DNA of 64,000 nt from Plectrocnemia conspersa. Taxonomy: Eukaryota > Arthropoda > Insecta > Trichoptera > Polycentropodidae. Below the pieces are notes generated by a model that was given only the letters and a program-made list of their open reading frames with translations, did no database searches and had not been told where the DNA came from. Positions 47,770-61,039 of this stretch are shown in pieces. The stretch spans positions 41,379 to 105,378 of the forward strand of contig VTFK01000583.1 in NCBI GenBank assembly GCA_009617715.1, read 5' to 3'. The position numbers and the translations under genes were made by a program. The first letter of the stretch is position 1. Every line of letters begins with the position of its first letter.

Positions 47770-49255
47770 CAACAATGCTACGAATATGTTTGTTATGAAT
47801 GTCTACGTGTATGTTTGTTATGAACGACAATTCAAAACAAATTCATTAGTACTAATATTATTAGATATTTAAATTTCAATCCAAAATTGATATATTTTAA
47901 TTTCAAACGCGTGTTGCATATGTTTGTTTTTGTTGAATTATTATTATTATTATATTATAGTTCACGAAACATTTTAATTTCAAACGCGTGCCGAATATAA
48001 TTATTATTATTATTTATGTTTAGTCTATGCAATGTATATGTTTGTTTTTCGTCGATAAATTTAAATTATTATTTCGGTATAAATACCAACGCGGTCTACG
48101 TGTGTCACACACGGTGACTTGCAAACGCAAATTGGTGTGTTTTTCTTTGTCAAAGTTGCGTTTAAATGTTTACAGTGACAATTTTTTTTTGTACAATGTG
48201 CTAATCATTTTTTAGGTTATAAAATGTTATAAACTAATAAACTGTTTTATAATCGATGGGTTATTAGCACAAAATCCTATCTACAAATAAAGCGTGCTTT
48301 AGTTAAATATACAGATTAATTCATTACTATTTTAAATAAAACATATTCTTATTTCAATTTATTCTAATCAACTGTATAAATATAATTTGTCAAAATGAAT
48401 CTTGTTTTGAATATATAATATAATAGAACATTTCTTATTTAATATTTATTATAATAGATCTTTTAAATACAATCTATTATATTCAGCTGTGTAGATATAT
48501 TAACATTATATCAATGACTTTGACTGATCTTGTTGAAGTTTTTAAATTTGAAATGAGGTTTAATTTTATGTGAAAATAAAAATGTATATATTGAAATATC
48601 ATGGACCAATAGAGGAATTTTACTTTGTTGTTGATAGGACTATTTTATTATTTTAGTTTAGTGCAGTAAAAATTATTATATGAATTTATATCTAGTTACA
48701 AAAGTTTCACAAATTTTTTAATTATTTAACATTATTTATAACAAAATTATGACACCATCCGCATGTTTTTTTTATTATCAATGTTTATGTTGCAAATTCA
48801 TTCATAAAGTGACGCGTGATTAACGTGTGACGTTCTTTTGACAGTCAATTAAAAAAAACTATCCTAAGACCGAAAGGGTTATCTCTATATGTCACCGCGG
48901 TTTTTTTTATCTATTTATTTCGTACACATAACCAATTAGCGTAATTTGGTATAATTACCGCGATGCTCATTGCGTGTTCATGTAAAGAACACTATCCTTT
49001 TTTGTTGTAACAGTTGAATAAACGATTACATTAAATTTATCAACGACGATAAAAGCCCACCTACAAAAGGATACGTCTTCATTCGCCGGCTTATTTATAT
49101 GCGCAACGGGTCCTGCGCCTCTCTTGTATCCTACAAGGATCTTGACAATGATGAAGATTATAAAATACGAATCTATTACAAAATCGTTCTTGTGTTTATC
49201 CAACGTTATTTAACGTTATTATTTTAATAGAATATGTACGTGTGTGATACATAAT
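47770..49255. other. AT-rich stretch after the promoter block
   Basis: AT-rich, intron-like. A repeated phrase, TTTCAAACGCGTG, occurs near 47,901 and 47,979 next to an ATT run (47,939-47,955 and 47,998-48,015): a local duplication of about 70 bases. Frames at 48,027-48,215 and 48,967-49,203 are unrecognised. Confidence 0.45.
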
Positions 49256-49259
49256 TCAT

Positions 49260-49575
49260 ATTGAGCTATCACTCGGCGGTGAGGGGATATTCTTTGATAA
49301 AAAGCGTTACTAATTGGGATTAAAATGCGATTCGCTCTTCGATTGTATACGATTTGTACCAGTTGCGTATGCGAATGAGGACGAGGCGTCTTGAGGGTTT
49401 AACCCCTTCGCGACCGCTGAAGGCAGGTGACCGCTGTCACGTCGGATATCGGCGCTTGATTAATTTCTTCATTATATCAGCCCTTAATTTATATACGGCT
49501 GTTCAGGTAGTTTGCCCTTTTCTATGCGGCATCAATTTTTATAACCGCCATTGGCTTAGAAAAGTTTTGACGTAG
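49260..49575. other. Mixed-GC block with TTAACCCC terminus-like motif
   Basis: TTAACCCCTTCGCGACCGC at 49,399 resembles the left end of a piggyBac-type MITE, but no matching right end was found. A 73-codon plus frame (49,354-49,575) covers it and is unrecognised. Confidence 0.25.
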
Positions 49576-49849
49576 AAAAGAGTTTTTTTTTTAAATATGT
49601 GTAGGTTAAATTATAAAAAAAATATAATTCAATATTATATTTTTATATCGATAAAAAATCTAGTTGAAAATTGAAGTAATCGTGATCTAATAATAATTAT
49701 TTTGATCGGTATTGGACACGCTCGTGAACGACCATTATCAATGCAAAATCTTACCCTTCTTTTTTTGTATTATGTTTATACCACATATTTTTTTTTTCGT
49801 ACCACATCGCTTCAAATTATATAGATGATTCGATTCTGAAGAATTTCTC

Positions 49850-50285
49850 AATTCTTCATCAACGTCGAATTTCGCAGAACCGCGTGGGCGAAAATCGCGC
49901 TAATCAATAACCTTTCCTAACCGTATAATTATATCGGACTCACAATCAATCCTTTTGAAGTCCGATTTTCCCTCTTCATGCTTCGTGCAATAATTATACG
50001 ATGGAAAAAAATTAGACGACCTTGAACACATTGGAAAAACGTGCTTTTCGAAGAAACCCCGGGCATGTGTATCAAGGCTGTCTCAATCTAATCTTCGTTG
50101 ATAAAACCAGAGTTCTTTCCTTTCTCTTTTATCTCGCTCTAGCATCTCGGGTATTCGTGAATGCGAAGCTGCGTACGTTCCTCGCGTACTATGGCAACAG
50201 CTGATGCCCAGTAGCGGTGCGCCGTGGCGCATTTTTCGAATCGACAAATTTAACTTGGGTTTCATTGAGCAATGCAAATCGCATA
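49850..50285. other. Mixed-GC block, unrecognised frames
   Basis: Overlapping frames on both strands (50,022-50,204 plus, 50,083-50,277 minus) in less AT-rich DNA. Nothing in either is recognisable. Regulatory function is possible; no motif cluster stands out. Confidence 0.25.
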
Positions 50286-50569
50286 TTTGAATATTTATAA
50301 ATTTGGCATTTCCACTAAATACTAAAACGATATTTTATTGAAAATTTACATGGTGATTTATTAAAATAATAATAAATATAGTCTTTATACAGAAATGCAA
50401 TTTAATATATGAATATTATATAAAACCGAGCAAAAAAGAGTATGCAGATGACAACTCTAAGAACAGATATTAAAAAAATGATATACGAAAAGGTGGATAA
50501 AATCATTTTATAATACCACTAAAAAAAATTAGAATATACAATGAAATAAATACGTTTTTTAATGACATT

Positions 50570-51790
50570 ACTGAATAATCATGTTTTTCAGTTAAAATAA
50601 TATCGCAACTAAAAAAGTTTTTTAACCGTTTGAATGCCGTAAAGTCGCCGGTGTCAGCTCCTATGTTTGTATTTTTTTCCTTGTAAAATTTTAGTATATT
50701 TGTTCACTCACATGTATAAAATACATATTCTATTTTGATGGCATAATAAATAGTTTTTCACAAAAAAAATTAAATTTTCAGAAATATTTTATTTAAATAT
50801 ATTCATAAAATAGCTATATTTTCCAAAAAGATGTAGGACATTTTTAGCATACATAAAAATATAATTTTGTAAGATTTTAATAATGCTAACAAAAATGTTC
50901 ATATTTGACTTGTAAGGCTTCAATTGCTGTTATTAGGATATCCATGTGAATAGTTAATTAAAAGCAATTTTACAATGAAAAATAATATTTTTAATAGATT
51001 TGGACAATATATTTTATTTTTAATACAATGCTAAGTTATTGTACCTATTATTTTCAGTTCAAATAATATCCCTATTATTAAAAATATTCGTGTATTTTTC
51101 ATCCTTTTTGTGCTATAAAAATTAACAGAAAAACCAGAAATTATATTAGATATCAACTTTGGTAATGTTAAAACTGAGATGTCTAATAAAATAAGATGAT
51201 ATGTTAAAATTAATATTTTCTATTTATTTTCAAATAATATCAAAACTAAGAAAACCCTGTATTTTTTTTTTATATTTGTGCTATAAAAGTTATTTGAAAA
51301 AATTAGAAATTATATTAGATATTAACGTTAGTAATGCTAAAGTTAAAGCAATTCTACCGGGGAAAATTAATAGAGCTGGTTAACATTTTTACTTATTTTT
51401 AAATACAATACTAAATTATCATGGTTTTTATTTTTAATTTAAATATATCTTAAGTAAAATAGTCAACGTAATCTTTCATCATTTTTGCTCTATAAAAATT
51501 ATATTAGATATCAACTTTAGTAATGCTAAAATTATACAATATAGAAAAATTAGAATGTCTAATAAAATAATATAATATAATAAAATTCATATTTTTAATA
51601 GATCTAGATAATATATTTGCTTATTCTTAAATACTGTACTAATATTTTCAGTGCAAATAATATCGTAACTAAAAAAGTCCATAATTTTTCATTATTTTTA
51701 TGCTGTAAAAATCAATAGAAAATTGAATATCAACTTTAAACCCTAACTATTAATATATTAAAGCTACGAATCAAATGTTCAGTAATAATA
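50570..51790. repeat. Degenerate tandem array, ~170-215-bp monomer
   Basis: A landmark like TTTCAGTNCAAATAATATC occurs near 50,594, 51,060, 51,231, 51,440 and 51,654 (gaps 466, 171, 209 and 214). Between landmarks the order is conserved: TTTTTCATC, TGCTATAAAAATTA, then TTATATTAGATATCAACTT and AATGCTAAA. The first gap fits two monomers plus an insertion. TTAACCGTTTGAATGCC at 50,622 in that gap looks like a piggyBac-type terminus; a possible but poor mate lies near 50,918. Open frame 51,201-51,383 is inside one monomer. Confidence 0.6.
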
Positions 51791-51799
51791 TTAATATGT

Positions 51800-52970
51800 A
51801 TGTTTAGTTAATAATTATAAATGTTCATTAAAGCTCTACTTATTTAAATGGTAATAGCGACAATACTGAAACTAATTTATTCTGTAATTACATTTATACT
51901 TGAATTCCTATTATTACACCATATTTTTACATACTAAAATTTTGTAGTTGATTTTACGAAGCATAATGAAATAGTTATATACTAAAACATTACCATCAAG
52001 TCAAATTATAACTACCATATAATTTAAAAACATAACATTCATTATAAAAAATAGTATGTAATAACTAACCATTTATTTAAAAAAAAACAGATTTAATTAC
52101 TACATTGCAAATAATGCTATGATGTAAAAAAATATTTTTAACATTTTAAAGCCAATTAAACAATTTCTTAAATTTTATCTAATATGTAGTACTTTAGTGC
52201 TTTATAATTAATTTAAGAAACGTATTAATAAATTAAATAGATAATAAATACCTTTATATTATGATAAATACACAAAGTAATTTATTATTAGTAATTATAA
52301 TAAACATTTAAAATTAATCTGAATATTTAAAACTATTTTAACCGTATAATTTATTTATAGCATGTATTTATAAACTTCTATACAATAATTGCAATAGTAA
52401 TATTTACTAAAACTGACAAAAATATTTCACCTATATATGAATATAGCTAACAAGCTCGACTAACTTTATTTATATCTATTAAATGATTAATACGCTATTA
52501 TAAATTGTTTTTTTTTAAATTTATACACGAATAAAAATTAAGTTTGAAGTTTTAACATAGATATTTTATCTAAATAAAAATGTTATCATTATTCAAGAGT
52601 CTAATACTATAATAAATATTAAACGCTGTATTTAACAGTAGCTCTAAAATGTCATTATTGATTTTATATACAAATTAATATATACATTATATGATTAGTA
52701 ATAAAATAATGATTAATTTATATTTTATAGAAAATAAACTATTAATTAGGCTAAGTGCTATTTAAGTAATCCAATATGTTATTTTGTTAAATATATTTTA
52801 AAGGCTAGAAAAGTTAAAAAAAAAATATTTAATTATATTGTACACATTTTTTTATCTGTACAAAGGACTAATCAGTTCATAAAACCACCAATTAAATTTC
52901 GTTATAGGGATCTCACACGAGTTTTCAACTACTATTAACTTGATGAATAGTTATTTTTTCATATCATCAT
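51800..52970. other. AT-rich desert
   Basis: About 1.2 kb of very AT-rich DNA with no frame, RNA gene or repeat boundary I can support. Confidence 0.6.
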
Positions 52971-52974
52971 CGTA

Positions 52975-53290
52975 GCAGGTTTAATTTATTGCTACGTGAG
53001 CGCGCATGATTTATCGTATCGGCGAAATAGGCCGCCGTCACGTGACGCCAATGGTGTTTACCGTCTCGATCCCAGACAAACTTTGTTCTCTCGTCTCAAA
53101 ACGCAAATTTCAAATTAAAACCTGTCCAAAAGTAACGGGTAAAACTTTGACGGATACTAAAATCTCCGCAGGCTCCGAAACAAAACTGAAGAGAGCTAGA
53201 GATACCGCGCGTGTTTGAAAAGCGCACGAGGCCAGAACTTCCCAAAAGTGGGTCGCGTTTCAAGGACTACGATTAAAAAATACGATACGA
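52975..53290. promoter_or_regulatory. GC-rich island
   Basis: Abrupt mixed-GC block with CATGATTTATCG (TGATTTAT at 53,007), GGCCGCCGTCACG and an unrecognised 70-codon plus frame (53,006-53,218). Flanks are AT-rich on both sides. An isolated enhancer-like block is the best description. Confidence 0.3.
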
Positions 53291-53299
53291 AACATTCTT

Positions 53300-55790
53300 C
53301 ATAATTACACATTTTTTAAATAGTTTACCTGTGAGGCTACTTTTAAACGCATCACTTATTAAATAGTGTGTTAAAAAAAGTAAATTTCTAATATTGTTTA
53401 TAAAAATAAAACCTATCGATTTTCAGAAAACATACGCCACAGAGCGTAAAACAAAGTAAAAGTTTCACGTCACGGTCCAAAAGTGACGCATTCGATTTTT
53501 AATATTGAATAATAAAACATAAATGAGAATATGTATTTTTTTATTTTTATGTATATATGCATATAGATAATTAATTAAATTTATGAATATATAAAAGAAA
53601 TGAGCAATTCGATTAATTTGTTAAATTTTCCTTGCTTATAAAAGTTGACCGGAAAGTGTTATAAATTATTTTAAAAAAAAATCACCTATATCTACCATAT
53701 ATTTTATAAACCTAAAATAAAAAAAATGAGATGTTTACGAGTGTTTTAAATCATATTAATAAAAAAATATGTAAGTCTCGATTAAAAAAATAACCGGATT
53801 TTCGGCTTCAAAAGAGCCGATTGAGCGTCCGTTTGTGCGATTATCATTTTTTATCTCCACTATCACTGTTGTACGATTTCCAAAATCGTTTGTCAATAAC
53901 CAAGAACTGTACTCCAGCCATATAATTATCCAATTTAACACCATCCAACATCTGGGTTACGTGTTCGAGAATTATAAACCATTTTTTTCCTACATCCATG
54001 CTTCTTTGCGACCTATTTTTTAAATATTAAATTTCAATATGATACTCGTAATAAATAATACATATTAAAGTTAACAAAAAACTCGATCTTTCCGTTAGTG
54101 CCTAGATCAAATCAGATCATCGTTTAACTATTTGGAACCGAGCGGATGAATTATACGTTCATGGTTCGTATCAGTATTTAATTTGTACACGTTTAAAATC
54201 CCGCATTTGATTCAATTATCTTATAATTGCCATCTATGCTTCATATAGTGGTTTGTGGGTAATATTAATCAAATTTTATGCATGGATTTGCCTTTTAAAA
54301 TTCAATTAACGGTTATTTGGTCTGTATCGAGTCGTCGTTGTGTATAGAAAAAATGTATTTATTACTCGGCTCTAGGGGGTCCGCTTTAGTGATTAAAAAT
54401 CGATTTTTTGACGGCGATTAATTAAATTTTTATCATTAGATTCATAAGAAATTGGAATTTATCACCAATTTGTCCCAATTAAATTTGTTTGCTGGTAATT
54501 AGAAATTGATGAAATGGTTATTTGTTAATTTTATTTTTGCTCCATATTTATGATTTACTAACGATTATGCTGTAATAAGTCATTAAATACAAAATGGGAT
54601 TTCTATGATTAAATTTATGAATATTAGATTGCCGGAATAATTAAAAAAAAAATATAAATCTTTTTGCTTTGTATTTTTTTTATTTGTATAATAACTTATA
54701 ACTGTGTGAAATTATTGTATATATTAGAAGAAGAACCATTTTGCTTGTTTATGACTTTTACATCAATTTTTTTTTATAAATTGTTAGGTTTTAATGGTAT
54801 GTATGTTGTAGAGAGGAGTTTGATTTATCAAAATTTTGCCAAATCAGTTATTACTAAGCTATTTGTTTAAACTATTTATGTATGTTAATATTTTTTTGTA
54901 TAAATACTACAAAAATCTAAAAATACTATTAAATAATTGAAGATCCTAAGACTTAATATTCACTAGCCATTTTTAAATTATTTCATCACATTCGCATTAC
55001 TTGAAAACGGCTTAAAGCGGAGAAAAATTTAATTACTAATTATATAATTGGAAAAATATTATGTTAAGTTATTTGCTAACTTATTTTGTAAGTTCGAATC
55101 TGTTTTTTAAGAAATACATGTTTTAGAAATCTGTAAAAGTGAACATTAGCAACTACAACCCTTACCTTGTCAGTACCCTGCGCGGACTGAGGCCAGGTCC
55201 GACCTCCTACCTGGGCTGTCGCAGGTGATAATCGCAGTACTATTTTAGGAAACAGACAATATATACAAGGGATGGAAATGAGTAGAGCCAAGATCAAAAA
55301 TCTAAACTCAGTCATGAAACAATTAAAATTTTATCAAAAACTACTTTATTATTCTTTAATATAAATATCGTCACCATCGGATATTATACTTTTAGCTTTT
55401 TATATGCAAAATATTTTCTGAATGAAATGTTTAGTGTAGTCTTTAGCGATTTTGCCTTAATCTCATCTATGGTCGTCAATTGTCTTACTTTCAATATCCT
55501 AAAATCTGAGAGAACAGAGAGGAATCACAGGGGGATAGGTATTTTTTATTCAAAAATCAGGAATTAGTAGTAAAATGTGAACCGGTGCCTTATCGTGGTA
55601 AAAAATACAAAATTCTGGTGCATTTCCTCAGATTTTCTCATGCATACGGCGTGAAACTGTAAAGCAAACAACTTACTGTAAATAATTCATCATCGCAAAG
55701 TATATTGTTATAATAGAAGAAAAACGTTAAAGAGAACATTGTCATTTGATCGAACTTGCCGTGCTTTTTTTCTTGGCTCTTCAATGCGCT
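53300..55790. other. AT-rich stretch, no gene recognised
   Basis: Frames at 53,756-53,944 (minus), 53,835-54,023 (plus), 54,664-54,870 (plus) and 55,076-55,315 (minus) are short, partly overlapping and unrecognised. A less AT-rich patch lies at 55,150-55,240. TGATTTAT occurs at 54,821. Confidence 0.45.
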
Positions 55791-55795
55791 TTCAT

Positions 55796-56339
55796 TTAAC
55801 CCTATGAATAATGAGTTGATTTATACATTATTTTTGTTATTTACTTGGAAGTTAAGTTATTTTTACGTATTTTTACATAATTATTTCTACTGTTATTTAT
55901 TTATTATAATTTTAAATTGAATTTAGAGTATATTAAAAAAATTCTCAAAGCTTTAATGCTTTGAATTATTTTACTACTTTTTTGTATTAGTATGTTTTAA
56001 TAATTTTTTTCAACACCTGTTCATTATAAAATTTCGTTAATTTATTTTACATATGTTTTATATAATATTCGGCTTTTGTTCATTTTTTTTAAATAAATAC
56101 ATAGGCTCTCAATATTTTTTATGAAATTATTATAAAATATTTTTTGTTATGTTAATTTATTTCGTGCTATTTGATATGATTTTCTATAAAAAACATTAAA
56201 AAAATATTGTATATAAATAATAGGATTTTTATTTATTATTTCTTCAGTTATATATGTAAATATATAACTATCTGGGGTACCTTAAAACAGTGAAATATCA
56301 ACCGCCGTACATGTACGGTGATACCACTCAAAGGGTTAA
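55796..56339. mobile_element. Possible piggyBac-like MITE, ~544 bp
   Basis: The left end reads TTAACCCTATGAATAATG at 55,796; the right end, reversed from 56,339, reads TTAACCCTTTGAGTGGTATC. About 12 of the first 16 positions agree. Just inside the right end is a perfect 14-base palindrome, CCGTACATGTACGG (56,305-56,318). The weak end match means these could be ends of two different elements. Confidence 0.4.
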
Positions 56340-56869
56340 AACACTTCAACTTTTAATCTGTTGTGACGCGTTGTAGTAATTCTGGGTCGTCAGCGAATTA
56401 ATTTAACAATTGCTTATACAATTTATTTTTGTTAAAAATTCATTATGATACTAAAAAAATATCCTTATTTTTTTACATTTTCATTTGTGATTGATCTCTG
56501 TTATTATCTTTAACTTCTTACAATCGATTATACTATTCATTAACTTTTTATTTTGACATAGCAAATTATAGGTTCCATAATTTGAAATTAGGAAATCGCT
56601 AAGTGTGAAGAAATGTGTGACACAAACTACGCGTCCAATATGACTAAAAATTGACATACGCATCACATACACTTCTACTTATAATGAAACCTATTTTTTT
56701 TTATAAAAAAAATGGTTCGATTGCTCTTACAAATTTTAAAATGATCTAAAACTGTCCAAAATATTTTTTTGTTATTTTGAACACAAATATTTGTAAAATA
56801 ACTATTAGCTTTTGAAAAATATCATATTTTTTAATGACCTACATATATTCTGACCACTAATCAAAAGCT

Positions 56870-57310
56870 CTATTTGCTCATTCATTGTATGCAGCATATT
56901 CTGAAAAAAATCCCATACAAAAATTTCCATTGTTTCTCAAGCTTTTTCGTCCGTTACACCACCGTACAAAATCACCGTCTGAACAATTTATCGTACAGCA
57001 CAAACGTCGAACAATCTTCTCCGGACGATTACCGAGACGTGCCATCCATATTTCATGACATGACCGTGCATTATAAATTATTATATTACGGTTTATCTGG
57101 AATCTCCGGAGTAAACTGGCAAAACGTTTCCGCGACCAACTTTGATTTGGCCGCCTTTGTGTGGTCCAATTTTTAGTGGTTTTTAGTTCCTCTCAGGCGC
57201 TACGTGGGCAGTCGGAGATTGGTGGATTGAGATAACAGCTCTAGAAGAAAAAAAAAATAGAAAATCACGCACGCTCTCCTATTTGTTACAATAGAACTCG
57301 AGCGGTACAC
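56870..57310. other. Mixed-GC block with 100-codon open frame
   Basis: A plus frame, 56,874-57,176, is open for 100 codons. A 3' splice-like site (TTTGCTCATTCATTGTATGCAG) precedes most of it, ending near 56,893. The later half (…SPDDYRDVPSIFHDM…) looks more protein-like than most frames here, but no family is recognised and no clear donor follows; the frame ends at a stop. It could be a terminal exon, or a regulatory block. Confidence 0.2.
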
Positions 57311-58299
57311 TTTCGTAGAAACAAATATAAGAAGAGAATATTAATCTCGCCTCATAATATTTGGTTGCGCGAAATGGTGATAGAGAATCGGTGGGAAAAT
57401 ACAAATTGTGTGGTGGTAATAAAAAATTGGTAGGAGGAACCGTGGAGATGACTTAGCTTTGATAAAGCGATCTTTGAACTTTTTTTGTTCTAAGAAAATA
57501 AATAATAAAAAAAAACAAAGACTGAAGCATGTACATTCATATACATACATATATGAGAATTTTCTAATTAAACGTTATTTTTTATGTTCATATATAAAAA
57601 ATCTATGTATTTAATTATCTCAAATATACATGTATTCTTAAGTGAATTCTAACGATTCCCATGACCTAACGTATAGACGACCTTCGATTTTCACTCGTAA
57701 AAAAATACTTTATATTCTACTTTTACACTTCTTCCATACGTGCATATGGTTTTAATCAACAAATGGTCAGTAACAGATTCACGATTGAGATTAAATATAT
57801 TAAAAAATCTATCGAGTGATGTATGCATGTAAATTGTATATATGCGCCACTTACGTGCTTTTCAATTATAATATACACATGTCTCATTTTTATTTCAAGT
57901 TATTAACATATATAAAGATAAGATATTATCAACTGCAGTAATTATAAATGCTACGAGACAGATGTAATAATATATACAACACGTAAAAAATGCATACATA
58001 TACATTTTATTAGCGACATTGAATTAATATTTACATTAAATGTTATGCGTAGTAAGAAATGAACAAGTTTTTTATATCGCAATTAAAATATTATAGGCAA
58101 TATTATAAAATGTATTTCCTACTTCTATGTCTTTTTATTTGTAACTGTTATTAAGGATGATTTATATTATGTGACTTTGAGGATCGATACATATCGAATT
58201 ATTCAATAAAGCATTGTGATCATTGTGTATTATGAACACATTTAAAATCATGGTTCAAATGTTTAAACGATTGTATTGAATGAATGTTGATATATTTCG

Positions 58300-58690
58300 T
58301 TTTCAATTTGTTGTTTAGGTGTATCGATGTTTACAGAAAGGGTATTATGATTATCATATGTATATGTCAATCGAACGATCCGTCCCTGGCGCGATTCCGA
58401 GCCCCGTGCGAATTCTCGGAACCGGTTTCGGCGAATATATTAATTTGCACGATAAGACGAGACGGGTCGTACAAATTAGTTCCTCCACACGGTCTGAGTG
58501 TGGAGAAAAAAACTTTGCAATGCGAATATAGGCCTTATCTGATGGATGCACAATGCGGTGGCCGCGCTTTATTTACCCACGTAAATTATATCCCATGAGC
58601 TGTGTGTGCTCTCGGATGTGCAGCGAGCGGTGTGACCATAATTGTTTAATTTTGGAACGAGACGCTGTTACGCCAGAAAAAAAATAAGAA
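58300..58690. other. Mixed-GC block behind an acceptor-like site
   Basis: TTTCAATTTGTTGTTTAG ends at 58,318 and looks like a 3' splice site. The following plus frame (58,319-58,531) is open for 70 codons, with a second frame open to 58,598 and a minus frame overlapping. The peptide (…SPVRILGTGFGEYINLHDK…) is unrecognised. It could be an exon or another GC-richer regulatory island. Confidence 0.2.
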
Positions 58691-59089
58691 GGCTCGGACG
58701 ATTTTTCTTGATTGAATAATTACATGGTATGCGATTTGTAAATTACAGAAATTTTAATATACATTTATAAATTTATATTAATTTTTCAGACAGAAAAAAT
58801 AAATAGTATAACATCATAATTTATATAATAAATATAGAGTGGCGCATTTAAAAGTAGCCTATATATTATATAATTAACACTACTATCAAGTTTTTTCTTT
58901 CAGATTTTGTGTCAAAATTCATCATTTTGCTTTGATGAATTATTAAAAAAATATTTTAAATTTTTATTGTATAATTGATTATAATATATTTTAAGTATTT
59001 TTTTATACATAAATTAAATTCACATAACACTTATTTGTTAAATCTAAAATAAATTTTAGGATTTTCACATTAATTTTTTTTTATTTTAA

Positions 59090-59965
59090 TGATGTTTTTT
59101 TTACAAAAACTAATATTTTTGGCTTTGAAAAAATATATGGATTTTTCATGTAGTAAATGTAAAATTTTCTGTATAAAAATCATTACAAAAATCGCTTTTT
59201 TGTCTACCATAAAAGTTTTGATTTTAAAACATAGTGCCCTTTCATTAGTCTTTTAAAACATTGGTAGTTTTTTACGTGAATTTATTTGTCAATTATATTA
59301 TTGAAAAGGACGTTAAACGTTACAGTGAATATTTATTTTTCGAAGTAATATTTTCACATTGGAAGAAAATTATGAATTTTTCGTGTGTAATATGTAAAAA
59401 TTTTGTATAAAAATCATTAACAAAATCGCTTTTTATCTACCACAAAACTTTTGATTTTATTACGTAGTGATGTTTAATTAGTTTTCTAATACACTTATAG
59501 TTTTTTTACGTAAATTTCTTTGTCAATTATACTATTAAAAATGATCCAATTTCCCAAATAATTTTTCGCAAAAAATCTTGAATACGTTACAGTGAGTATA
59601 TATTTTTCGGAGAAGTTTTCACATTGGAAGAAAATTATGAATTTTTCATGTGTAAAATATAAAATTTTCCGTATAAAAATCATTATTAAAATCACTTTTA
59701 ATCCACTGCAAAAGTTTTTATTTTATTACGTAGTGATCTCTCAATAGTTTTCTAAAACATTTGTAGTTTTTTACGTAAATTTCGTCATCAATTGTACTAT
59801 TGAAAAGGATCCTGTTTCCCAAATGATTTTTCGCAATAAAATCATGTATACTTTGAGTGAGTGTATATTTGTTTGGAGAAGTTGTATTTTCACTAGTATT
59901 GGTATATAAAAAATGAATGATTTTTATGGTGGTAGTTATTTTTTCTTTTACAAAAGTTTTATTTT
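59090..59965. repeat. Degenerate tandem array, ~235-265-bp monomer
   Basis: A unit of the form (A/G)TAGTGNNCTTTCATTAGT, TTTTTTACGTAAATTT, GTCAATTATACTATT, ACATTGGAAGAAAATTATGA and GTATAAAAATCATTA repeats. RTAGTG anchors lie at 59,231, 59,464 and 59,730 (gaps 233 and 266), with a decayed one near 59,970. A partial unit starts near 59,100. This is the clearest of the AT-rich arrays; its right end abuts the LINE fragment. Confidence 0.75.
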
Positions 59966-60010
59966 TCTTACTTAGTAAAAGCTTGATTGATAGCCAATGA
60001 TACTATCAAA

Positions 60011-60325
60011 ATCATTGGAGCAGTTTTCTTGGATTTTAAGAGAGCTTTCGAAACAATAGTTAAGAAATTAGAGATTATATGTATAATTAGATTATATGTA
60101 AATAATGGTTTAAGTGGTTTGATAATTATTTAAAAAACAGAAAGCAAAATATTAAGATAAATTATGCTTACTCCAAAGAGAAAATAATATCTCACGGTGT
60201 ACCATAGGGGTACCAAATTAGGACTATTGTTGATTATATTATATAATAATAATATAAAAAAATGTTAAATACATCTCTTTGCGAATGACACTTTAATTTA
60301 TTGCATAAATGATACTTCACTAAAT
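60011..60325 (+). pseudogene. Non-LTR retrotransposon reverse transcriptase fragment
   Basis: Three ordered reverse transcriptase blocks can be read. VFLDFKRAFE (60,023-60,052) is the block with the first catalytic aspartate. After a frame change, W-F-x-N-Y-L-K-N-R-K-Q near 60,110-60,145 and HGVP-stop-G (60,193-60,210) follow; the stop replaces the conserved Gln. Last, FAND (60,278-60,289), where the catalytic FADD box has lost its first aspartate. In-frame stops, a frameshift and the lost catalytic residue make it inactive. It is a roughly 315-bp piece of a LINE (jockey/RTE/CR1-like range); neither the endonuclease part nor a tail is visible. Confidence 0.85.
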
Positions 60326-60949
60326 AAGAATAATTATTTATTAATTATTATTATATGTTAGATAATATTATAAAAATATTTATAGATAACATTATTATAA
60401 AAATAGTTTACAATATAAGATATATGAGTTATTGTAAATAAAAAAATAAGTTACATTATAATTACATATCAAAAAAATTATAGAAAAATAGGTACATTAT
60501 CTAGGTGCTAATTAAATTAAATGCTGCTCTGAAAATTCTATGAAACTCAATTTGACAGTTGCGAAACGCATATTTTCTGTTCAAACTCAATCCTAACCTA
60601 AACGAACTAACCCAACCCAAATTGACTATATATGTTTGTTTTAAAAATGTTATTAGGTTTCTGTTAAATTATATTTTCGCTAATAGAAATATATGTTTAG
60701 CTACCGGCGAAAATGTGTTGTGAAAAAACTGGTGAAAATTTTTCGACTTTATGTCTGTTAAAATATTTATACTTATATATTTTCAAGTGAATATATTATT
60801 AAAGAATTTTAGTACATAAAAAAATTATTTTATTCAAGATCTTCAATTCTTATTTCAATATTTTTTTTCATTTATTATTTTCTCTATAAGTTGAAGTAGT
60901 ACATTAGAGTTTTTTATATTTAATATGTAGAGCCTAGTTGGATTTAAAA

Positions 60950-61030
60950 AAAGTCATCACAGTATTCATCTGTGGTATTAGGAAAATCTAAGAAAACCGA
61001 ATCTGTGATGATCGATTGGAATTATATTTA
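60950..61030 (-). mobile_element. SINE 3'-tail fragment, reverse orientation
   Basis: On the minus strand: CCAATCGATCATCACAGATT, then TTTTCTTAGATTTTCCTAAT and CAGATGAATACTGTGATGAC. This is the same core as the plus-strand copies (CAATCGATCATCAGTGATTA at 17.8 kb). Only the tail is present, as in 5'-truncated insertions. The remaining head is not recognised. Confidence 0.65.
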
Positions 61031-61039
61031 TATAATAAT

